Assembly: GCA_900660155.1 (NCBI GenBank) | Contig: CABFPE010000030.1 | Location: 971,379-1,035,378 of the forward strand | Reading direction: 5' to 3' | DNA from: Hofstenia miamia | Taxonomy: Eukaryota > Xenacoelomorpha > Acoela > Hofsteniidae | DNA length: 64,000 nucleotides | Shown: positions 55,470 to 64,000 of the stretch, piece after piece | How the letters are laid out: each line of letters starts with the position of its first letter | Numbering within the stretch: position 1 is the stretch's first letter | The notes under the pieces: model-generated | What the model saw: only the letters and a program-made list of their open reading frames with translations | The model's database searches: none | Told to the model about the DNA's origin: nothing | Made by a program: the position numbers and the translations under genes

Positions 55470-56530
55470 GCTAAAATTGCTGAACTTTTTTTCATATCTA
55501 TGCATGTACATGCATCTGTAAGTGAAATTGTGTGTGTTGCTGGGTTTGGGTACAAATTAACCAATAATACAATGAGGTAAAAACTGTCAATAACGCACTG
55601 AGAAGAGGGCGATTCTCTCCCCTCCTCTTTTATTCCAAAGCACTTAAAAATAGAGTAATGAGCATTGGCACACTGAAAGATACATAATAGTCAATTTTAA
55701 AAAACATATTCATTGGTTTCAATTTGATATGTAAATGAAATTGTGACGTCATCAATTTTTGAATAAAAGTTGAAAAAGAACCTAAATTAATTCAGCATTA
55801 AAAATAGAAGAAAATAGTTTATTTAACTCTAATTTACTTCTAATTGTTGTCAAAGACTGTAACTGGAAAAAAATAAATACGCTCAACGTTGACCAGTCTT
55901 ACTTAATCAGAGTTGCTATTTTCATAATGTTGAAAAAGCAGAAATTTCTAAAGATGAACGAATAAATTAGAAATATAGTTGAGTATATATGTTTCAAAAA
56001 TCAAACATTTAACATAATGATAAAAATTAAGATCACTTTCAAGGTCAAAGTTTATTTGAGGTTAAGAGTGTAACAGGTGGGGCTGAGTGAGATTTTCAGA
56101 TGCTGCTTTTATAGTTTTGTAGTATACTAAATATTACACTATGACTAAAAATAGATGCAAAATTTTAAGACTATATATATATATATATATCTTTTATATT
56201 CCAATAGAGTACACCAATATTTATTAAAAAAAATCAATTAAATAAGCAATGTGCAGTTATAACTGGCATCTGCACATACATACTAACACAACTATTTCGA
56301 GTTTATTTGACTATGCTTAGATTACACATCTACCAATATGACTTAATGCAAGAGTCTAAATTTAGTACTGAAAACTCAAATCATGGCAATATTTGTAATG
56401 TTCCTTTAAAACAATACTCCTCAGCTGAAGCTTTGATTTTAACACGAAGCTGGCCTTAGAATGTGAGCTGTAATGCTTTCAATATTACTATTATAGAGGC
56501 ATTAAATGTGTAAATCTGAATGGTTATAAC
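55470..56530. other. AT-rich, no gene recognised
   Basis: Contains a (TA)n tract at 56172-56190; nothing else supported. Confidence 0.4.
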
Positions 56531-57381
56531 CAGGGCTGCTAAAAAATTTAATGGAAAAATATTTGCTTAAATATCTATTAATGAAAATTGCAAAATGAAA
56601 AATTTATTATGGCTATTAATGGAAAATTAATGTCCATTTTAGAAGTACATATGATAATGCATAAATTCATTAATTTCAATTTCATTGTTTTTCATGTCAC
56701 TTCTTGGGAAGTGTGTAATTATATTGAACATATGCTTTAAGTTTGTTTACTAAAACTCTGCAAAAAGTGAGCATCAATTACATTTATTTCTGTGCTTCAC
56801 ATTGCATAGTTACTGCACTGTGCATTTTGACAGGTGGCACTTGTCGACGCATCAAATTGAAAATTGTTACATCTAAGCACAATGATGATTGGCACTTTTT
56901 TTCACCCATACAAACCCCAAGCTTTCCAAAAGTATTTCTTAATAAACCCCTGCACTCTATTTTCTAAGGGAAAAGTGTCAATTAAATAAGAAATTGGAAA
57001 GATTTGAGATAAATTTGGAAGGTTTGAGTTTTGGTTGGATGTAAAAAAATACCAACCTACAGTAATAGAATTGACCTTAATTCACTTCTTGTGATTGATC
57101 TATGAGCATTGATCTTAGAAATGGCTTGTGTGTAAGTAACCTGACCTGACAGACAACTAGCTTTGCATGTGATAAAAGAGTAGCACTGAAAGATGAAATG
57201 GATGAATAATTCAACTTTATTATTTAAAGAATGATAACTTAAAGTTATAAACCAATTGCAATGGTGGCCATTAATGTGTCATTAAAAATAAATTAATGGC
57301 CATTTTCAAAACGTGAAATCCACTAACGGCTTTCAATTAATGGCAATTACTTTTCCCATCATCAACTTTTTAACAGCTCTG
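56531..57381. mobile_element. hAT-like MITE, 851 bp, with nested MITE
   Basis: Left end CAGGGCTGCTAAAAAATTTAATGG and right end, read inward, CAGAGCTGTTAAAAAGTTGATG. Inner parts carry repeated ATTAATGG words in inverted orientation. No target duplication survives. MITE copy 3 is inserted at 56887-57057. Confidence 0.65.
56887..57057. mobile_element. GGTTGGTAC MITE, copy 3
   Basis: Starts GATTGGCACTTTTTTTCACC and ends ATGTAAAAAAATACCAACC, the same family as 19066-19213. The shared inner block is GATTTGAGATAAATTTGGAA. Flanking 9-mers CACAATGAT and TACAGTAAT agree at 6 of 9. Confidence 0.72.
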
Positions 57382-58925
57382 AAAATTTTTTTTTAACTAT
57401 TATTGCACCTCTGAATAACAAAGATTTACTTGCATGGTATTGTTGAATAGAGATGACCCGTGTTGGAACCCTACCTTAGATCGCCCGAGATTCCAAAAAA
57501 TAATAAATTAAATACTTCGGAGTGTTGCAAAATACTTGCATTTAGAGCATATTTGTTAAAAAACTAAAACATTTTATCGATATATTAACTACCTCATAGT
57601 TTAAGCTTTATGTTGCATGGATATCCAGGAAAGGGCTAAAGTGCTTAAAATAATATTTAAATAGTTTGAAGATATTCTTAATAAAATTGTGAAAAAAAAT
57701 TTTTTGAGACTAGGATATTGCTTGGTAGTTTGAGAAGACTAAGCTTACACTACATACAACATTTGTGAATAAGAACCCGGCTGTAGAGAGGTGGGGCTTA
57801 GAATGGCTCAAGCTCCCTACATTTTATAGGGTGAAGTTTAAGGGACTTACATTGTTTATTTTTTTAAGTTTCAACAACACTAAAACTTAGATTTTTGTTA
57901 CTAGTTTATATTATCTCCGGCTGTATAAAAATTCTTTGTTGATTACTTCTAAATCCCATTCATTGAAGAAATATAGTTTTTCCACGAAAATGGGGACATT
58001 ATTATGAAACTAACAATTATTCCAATATAGTATATCTCATATACCTTTCGAAAGCTAAAAATGTGAAAAACACCGACTTCTATTTCTCTCATTATTTTTT
58101 CATACTAATTTGATAAATTTGATGATAGTGAATAGAAAAATTGCCGAAATTTATACTCATACTGAAATAATTACTTAAATGTATATAATGACGGTTTACT
58201 TCGTCCAAATACGAATTTTGTTTCCATGTGATACGCCTTCAGCAAAGTCTGTGAAGCTCCACTATTTGAGTAATTGAGCTACACATCACATGGCCTTGAG
58301 AATGCAAAGAAATGCATTTCTATTACTTTAGCTTTATTAGCCATTTATTCTTTATTAGGTGTAAATTAGTTGATTTTTTTAATTTAACATTTATTACATC
58401 TTTTAGTTTCTTAATTCCTTATGCCAAACAATGTGGAAAAGTGTGGATATTAAATGGTAATAGTGTTACGGATTTCATTGCATGTGAAGTATTAAGGAAA
58501 AGAAAATATACTCATGTTTGGACAATTTTAAAATGAACATTTGATATTATCAGCATAAATTTTGTAAATGCTTATAAATTATTTTATTATAGTTAAAAAA
58601 TTGTTAATCAAATAGTAATTGTCCTCATCCCAGAAAAACACATCTAGTTTTTAGCGAAGCTTTCGTTGAATCTATATTGTTTGCTGAACCCCTCAACCCC
58701 TCCAAAGTCAAATGCATCGCTACAGGCCTGTGAACTACAAAACAAATTCCTAAAACTCAAATTTATCGAGAGGCACTTATAATCGTGTATTCAGCGGTCC
58801 CATGAAAGTGCTGAAGTATTCAAGGCGCCAATAAATATATATTAATACTACTACAAAGCATCTAATATTCTTAAAAACTAGTCATTAACTTTAAAAAAAT
58901 AAAAATTAAATGCAAATAATTCACA
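57382..58925. other. AT-rich stretch with a possible orphan exon
   Basis: Mostly non-coding. At about 58410-58536 (+), after ATCTTTTAG, a frame reads IPYAKQCGKVWILNGNSVTD then FIACEVLRKRKYTHVWTILK; the KVWILNGNSVTDFI part vaguely recalls acyl-CoA dehydrogenases (KxWITNG..AD.F), but no flanking exon was found. Confidence 0.3.
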
Positions 58926-59099
58926 TTAATTGATGTAATGCTTTTGCTCTGTAGAATTGGGAGGGAAAAGATTGCCCGAGTTTTGCGACGAGTGCCCCTG
59001 AAATGCAATGATTTCCAAACTGTGAGCGATTCGAAGCATTGATGAAGACATCTCTCTAAGACAAGATAAAGATTCGTTTGCCACCAATTCCCGCCTCTC
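58926..59099 (-). CDS. Possible terminal exon, unknown gene
   Basis: After the acceptor ATTTTTCATTTAG the frame is open for 57 codons to a TAA: ERRELVANESLSCLREMSSS then MLRIAHSLEIIAFQGH and a polar tail. The amphipathic L..I..SLEIIA pattern resembles C-terminal helices of Myb/SANT-type adaptor proteins. No upstream exon was identified. Confidence 0.35.
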   Translation of the reverse strand, partial: ERRELVANESLSCLREMSSSMLRIAHSLEIIAFQGHSSQNSGNLFPPNSTEQKHYIN

Positions 59100-59137
59100 C
59101 TAAATGAAAAATAAAGTATTTGAAACAAATCAGTGTG

Positions 59138-59141
<4 letters not shown>

Positions 59142-59173
<32 letters not shown>
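59142..59173. repeat. (TA)n microsatellite
   Basis: About 15 TA units. Confidence 0.94.
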
Positions 59174-59176
<3 letters not shown>

Positions 59177-59275
59177 GTAGCCGAATTGCAATTTTTATAA
59201 GCAAAATGAAGGACACAAAATTTCCCTAAAAATATTACATTACAATTGTGTAATTACAATATAAAATTTCGAAAG

Positions 59276-59575
59276 TTAATGCGAAGGTTGTGACTGAATT
59301 TTGTCTGCGAACCCTGTAACGGCGGCTTTGACTAGGTCACTTGTATGGATGTTCGTTAATCGGGAACGATACTTGTTTTTAATAAATGTAAGTCCAGAAA
59401 ATGTCTGTTCACATCTATACGTGGAACCAAACATAGAGCGCAATATCAACGCAGCCTTTTTTAGAATGGGCTGGTGCACCTTCTTCCAGAAATCCAGAAT
59501 TGAGTTATCAGCTGATGCCAAATTATTCAGGCGCTTCAAAACAGAAGTAGCAGATTCAGTGTCAGCATCTGCCAT
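59276..59575 (-). pseudogene. hAT transposase C-terminal domain ORF (GTF2IRD2-like)
   Basis: A 99-codon frame with RSMFGSTYRCEQTFSGLTFI followed by KNKYRSRLTNIHTSDLVKAA. This is the C-terminal dimerisation/catalytic-end signature of hAT transposases of the type co-opted in GTF2IRD2 (STY.CE..FS.M...K...RSRLT..HL.DLLR). It begins MADADTESAT and ends with a stop; upstream transposase parts are not present, so it is a truncated copy. Confidence 0.78.
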
Positions 59576-60256
59576 TTTACTAAAATAAAAAAATATGTAC
59601 AGTCAAGGACAAAAATATGGAGAGAGTCTGATAAGCACAATGAATTTGAGAATTACTGCTGCTAAAACCAGCAGGCTTATCTTGATTGACAGCACAACGT
59701 CCCTTGGAGGCCAACTGACAAGCAATACACGTAATAAGGGCCAGACATCGTGACCCCAAAGTTGCTTAGTGTCGTTTTCTAATAATTTCGTGTAATTATT
59801 CAATGCTGCTGATTTTAAATTAGAGTATTCTGATATAAAAAAAATTATGCATACATATATACATGTATATGAGTTGAATTCGTTCGTTTGTATTGGTCAG
59901 AGCAATAGATTTTGTCAGTGGTTTAGCAGATAATTCTATAAATCAAAAGTGTTGTTCAACTCGCTTCATGGGACCCTACTGACAATACCCATTCGGCTTC
60001 CAAAGAACTTTTTCTATGGCATCTCCACCGTTAATTTTTAATGTATTCTAAATTGTTTAATTTTTGTGAATTTTATTTTTCAATTTGTTAATTTTTAGTG
60101 AATTTGGTAAAATTTTTTATTGAACTCCTCTTATTTTTACCTACGCTCAAATTTTTCAGGTATATATGATGACGTGTTTATTGAATTAATTATTCGTTCG
60201 TTTGTATTCGTCAGAGCAATAAAAAATTCTATATAGCAAAATGAAATTTAATTTTA

Positions 60257-60919
60257 ACTATAAAGTTTTTATAAAGCCAACAAATGCTTACTCTTCTTGA
60301 TCGTATCACAGATAGACTGGCAGTGTTAGATAACACTCATGGAAATCATGAACATAACAATCCCACCCCACAGCTGCGGCTCTTTTGGAGAAACGAGCCA
60401 TTCTCCAACCATCAATTAGATGTTGTGTTTGATCAGTTGCCTAGGCCCTGCAATCATCCAGAACGCCAAATAGGGATAAGTACGAGATCGAGGTACTGCA
60501 ATGTGTGTTGGCCGAGTATGGCACAACGAGTTCGAGTCCTCTTGGCAGCATCAAACTATGGATGGAACGCCACGCTCAGCTCCAGCCTTTAACACCCGAT
60601 GGGATAGGTATCGTAGTCAACCCTTCTTCTACCCCCACCAGCAGAACCGTACAGGACGCGGAAGATTTCGAACACGCGGAAACTAACGTTGGCTCCATTC
60701 ATGGACCATCTCGTTTGCTACCTTCATCCCTTACGGTTCCCTCTTTTTCTAGTTTATATTTTCCTTTTAGCAATAGTAGTACTCAGCCACGATCCTTAGC
60801 GCTGACGTCTTCTCCACAGTTTCCTAATTGGTTGGTTGATATTACACCAACTGTTTCACTGGACGCTATCGCGGCGTCAACACTTATATTAAGACGATAC
60901 CCGCCAATACCAGAAGAGG
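60257..60919 (+). repeat. 660-bp direct duplicate, copy 1
   Basis: Near-identical to 60921-61580 (the copies differ by 3 bp in length) and ends at a single N (60920). Probably an assembly artefact. Confidence 0.9.
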
Positions 60920-60920
60920 N

Positions 60921-61580
60921 ACTATAAAGTTTTTATAAAGCCAACAAATGCTTACTCTTCTTGATCGTATCACAGATAGACTGGCAGTGTTAGATAACAC
61001 TCATGGAAATCATGAACATAACAATCCCACCCCACAGCTGCGGCTCTTTTGGAGAAACGAGCCATTCTCCAACCATCAATTAGATGTTGTGTTTGATCAG
61101 TTGCCTAGGCCCTGCAATCATCCAGAACGCCAAATAGGGATAAGTACGAGATCGAGGTACTGCAATGTGTGTTGGCCGAGTATGGCACAACGAGTTCGAG
61201 TCCTCTTGGCAGCATCAAACTATGGATGGAACGCCACGCTCAGCTCCAGCCTTTAACACCCGATGGGATAGGTATCGTAGTCAACCCTTCTACCCCCACC
61301 AGCAGAACCGTACAGGACGCGGAAGATTTCGAACACGCGGAAACTAACGTTGGCTCCATTCATGGACCATCTCGTTTGCTACCTTCATCCCTTACGGTTC
61401 CCTCTTTTTCTAGTTTATATTTTCCTTTTAGCAATAGTAGTACTCAGCCACGATCCTTAGCGCTGACGTCTTCTCCACAGTTTCCTAATTGGTTGGTTGA
61501 TATTACACCAACTGTTTCACTGGACGCTATCGCGGCGTCAACACTTATATTAAGACGATACCCGCCAATACCAGAAGAGG
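60921..61580 (+). repeat. 660-bp direct duplicate, copy 2
   Basis: Starts right after the N and continues into the rest of the element, so this is the copy in natural context on its right side. Confidence 0.9.
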
Positions 61581-63668
61581 CTGCTTCTCTATATCCACCA
61601 CTGCCTGTCATACAACAACCGTTAATAAATTGTTTTTTGACTGGATTGCACCTCAACCTTCCCGATTCTACAGTACCAAACCTTTATACCTTTTTGAAGA
61701 TCTCACACTTGCAAATCGCCGATATTAGAAATTTACTAATGGAGATTCAATGCCGGCCTACGACACGCTACCCTCAAATCTCAGATCGTCAATATGACTG
61801 GATTGAATTATTGTCAGGTATAACACTTTCTTCTTCCAAGTTTAGAAATTACGCCTGTGCCGGTCAGCAGCAGGAGGAAGAGCAGCCTTCTGCACAAGAA
61901 GATGATGATTTTAATATTAGTGGATCCACTTTATCATTAGGACAGCTACACGAGTTTCTTAAGTTACCAGTAGCACAAGAAGTACCAGATTTTATTGGAG
62001 ATTCTCAAGCCATCTCTATTCAAGAGCCACTACTTCCTGATCCACTATATTCTTTTAATAGTAATAATGTCAACTAGGAAGAATTTCAGAAAGCTTCGTT
62101 CCCCAACGAATTATGCGATTACTTACTATACATATCTCTAACTAAATTTAGTCCTACAGTGCATAACCGACCTACCATTCCGGAATCCACGTTACACACC
62201 TTGCATGCAGATCGTATTATCCAAGCACTGTTACAAGCTAATGTGATAAGCCCGTCTCCTAGAAAATCACCCTTTCAAGCAAGGTCGTTTCTCGTTCCTA
62301 AGCATGGTGGACGTCTTCGTTTGGTAGTCGATTTTTCCTCTTTTAAAGCCATGTACTAATCTGATTGCATTCTACCTATCTTCGGTTATCAAAGTACTAC
62401 GCCGAAAACCGCCATCGCTAGAGTATATTCTTTTACAATACGATTTAAAAGCTGCCTTTTATCATTTACCATTAAATCCGGAACATGCTTATAAAACTAA
62501 TTTTATTGATCACAGAGGTCGTCGTTTTCAATTTCGTAGGGCACCTATGGAGTTGTCATACTCTGTGACAGCTTGCCGTTATTTTCAAATGCACTCCTTT
62601 CCCCTTTAGGAAATAAGGATATATTTCATGGTCTCACATTGACAACCATTTTCTGTGTATACCGTATAGTGCTATGTACATGGTTCATCAATGGCTAAAA
62701 AATCTTAAAGTAATAGGAATGTCATGTGTCTCAGTCAACTTGCCACATGAATTGCGCGATATGGATTACCTAGACTATCATTTCTCCATTTCTAAACAAA
62801 CAATCTCGACTACTGAGCAACGTATCATTTTATTAAGACTAATTGCGGAAATCGATATTAAAACATTATCTCTTATTAAGCAAAGACAAAAATTATTAGG
62901 TCATTTATTCTTCTCATGGCCGGTAATAGCGCCTTCCAATGTAATGAAGCCTCTATATAACATTTATCACTCAGATTTTACTATAGCTCAGCTGTTAACA
63001 TCATTTCGTGTTAGAGCAGCCTCATTTCGTATACATTGGGTAGCATCAGCATACCCGCCTAAAGATCACGTATGGTTTACGGATGCCTCACTATACTCGT
63101 TAGGCGGGGTTGATTATAAAGGTCAAAGTTTTTCTTATTCTTCACACAATAATTTGTGCAAAGAGCTGCATGCTTTGTTACTAGCCTTAGGGCGCAAGCC
63201 GGATCTACTATCAGACTCTTGGCCCTTAATCAGAGCAGTTAACTCAGGTCGTTTCGTGGAGGATCATACATGGAAAATGTTACAACGACACTCATTACTT
63301 ACTTTAAAGACTTAAGAATTTATTGGATATCTTCACAGGATAACATAGCCGATTTACCCTCAAGAACTTTTTCTATGGCATCTCCACCGTTAATTTTTAA
63401 TGTTGTTTTTTAAATTGTTTAATTTTTGTGAATTTCATTTTTCAATTTGTTAATTTTTAGTGAATTTGATAAAATTTTTTATTGAACTCCTCTTATATAC
63501 CTCTTACTTTTACCTAGAGCATCTGCTACGCTCAAATTTTTCAGGTATATATGATGACGTGTTTATTCAATTAATCATTCTTTCGTTTGTATTGGTCAGA
63601 GCAATAAAAGATTCTATATAGCAAAATGAAATTTAATTTTAACGCTATAAAGTTTTTTATAAAGCCAA

Positions 63669-64000
63669 TTTTTTATGTAATACATTCATGCAAGGACAAT
63701 TGCATTCCTTCCAATGTAATTGCAAAGCCTTTTGACTAAAAATCTGATCATTTGGCCTACCCTTCAAGTGCTAGTTCTTAATTTTGACATTGCTAAAATC
63801 TTTTGCAAGTCTACCTTATTTTAATAGTTAATCGAGAAGCTAAAACATTCAGAGTTTCGAATTATCTAGAAACTAACGGCAAAAGCACGAAACGATTCCT
63901 AATAAAAGCACACGTTTAATGCACGTGGTAAAATAGAAGAAATCAATAGATAACGTCTCGTGGAATTCGCGATTAATCGCGTAATCCCTGAAAGCCTTTA
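63669..64000. other. No feature recognised
   Basis: Non-coding sequence after the right direct repeat; nothing supported. Confidence 0.4.

Larger units (their letters stand above)
60003..63668 (+). mobile_element. LTR-type fossil with hepadnavirus/pararetrovirus-like polymerase
   Basis: Direct repeats at about 60003-60280 and 63362-63668 (both with TTTTTCTATGGCATCTCCAC near the start and ATAAAGCCAA at the end) enclose a 3.1-kb interior. Parts in order: two overlapping gag-position ORFs (60948-61256 and 61169-62077) without a recognised domain; a reverse transcriptase (about 62160-62650) with FLVPKHGGRLRLVVDF, YDLKAAFYHLPLNPEHAYKT and RRAPMGLS; and an RNase H (about 62990-63350) with WFTDASLYSLGG and NIADLPSR. 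The AAFYHLPL and PMG words recall hepadnavirus polymerase. No integrase was recognised. The coding region runs to the right repeat. A near-identical segment is doubled by the assembly at an N. It is broken, with several interruptions, but the repeats are similar, so it is not ancient. Confidence 0.72.

Noticed and set aside
57776-58735. Possible hAT element between GGCTGTAGAGAGG and the reversed AGGCCTGTAGCGATG
   Set aside because: The similarity of the two ends is short and no target duplication is visible.
59596-59640. Tc1-like terminus (ACAGTCAAGGACAAAAATATGGAG)
   Set aside because: No matching second terminus or transposase was found nearby.
60003-63668. Classification as a DIRS/Ngaro element
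   Set aside because: The RT and RNase H words could fit DIRS-like elements and the repeats could be split direct repeats, but no tyrosine recombinase was recognised, so this is kept only as an alternative.
1-64000. CRISPR arrays, rRNA or tRNA genes
   Set aside because: No regularly spaced repeats or recognisable RNA gene sequences were seen.

Overview
The window is animal genomic DNA: AT-rich, repeat-dense, carrying two recognisable host genes and a large load of mobile-element remains from most eukaryotic classes. The mixture (Penelope-like, jockey/CR1-like LINEs, piggyBac, hAT, Tc1/mariner, P-type with a THAP finger, Ty3/Gypsy with an extra third ORF) and the diverged host proteins point to a fast-evolving invertebrate; the phylum cannot be fixed from sequence alone. 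No bacterial-type genes, CRISPR arrays or tRNA/rRNA genes were seen.

Region by region. (1) 0.5-12.35 kb, minus strand: a gene for the ribosome-biogenesis factor NOP14, resolved into 14 candidate exons. Its introns fall into tiny ones of 40-52 bp and long ones filled with transposon debris (a hAT MITE with a perfect 8-bp target duplication, a Penelope GIY-YIG scrap, Tc1/mariner and piggyBac remnants, a hAT-like non-autonomous element). (2) 12.35-20.5 kb: a mariner-like element with both termini, a 2.6-kb TTAA-flanked piggyBac element, then a 1.2-kb foldback element and small MITEs that make 9-bp target duplications. (3) 20.5-37.6 kb: nested fossils of Ty3/Gypsy-like LTR elements, mostly minus strand, with LTR copies in both orientations, a hAT-like BED-finger element, a LINE fragment, a 1.2-kb palindrome at 28.7-29.9 kb and a 1-kb assembly gap. 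(4) 38.6-42.4 kb: a P-superfamily (THAP9-like) transposon relic, with an assembly-type duplication. (5) 42.6-47.1 kb: a broken Cys-rich ORF of unknown family, a TIR element, a hAT C-terminal piece, a GC-rich island and a Tc1/mariner N-terminal piece. (6) 47.6-48.9 kb, minus: an intronless, intact ceramide-kinase-like gene of 439 aa. (7) 49.8-59.6 kb: MITEs, two LINE fragments, a hAT C-terminal ORF and possible orphan exons. (8) 60.0-63.7 kb: a compact LTR-type element whose reverse transcriptase/RNase H resembles hepadnavirus/pararetrovirus polymerases more than Gypsy; it is the most unusual item here.

The host genes are unrelated: NOP14 acts in the nucleolus on the small ribosomal subunit, the ceramide kinase acts in sphingolipid signalling. 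Nothing suggests co-regulation. Identifications rest on reading translated sequence against remembered family motifs; no database search was run.
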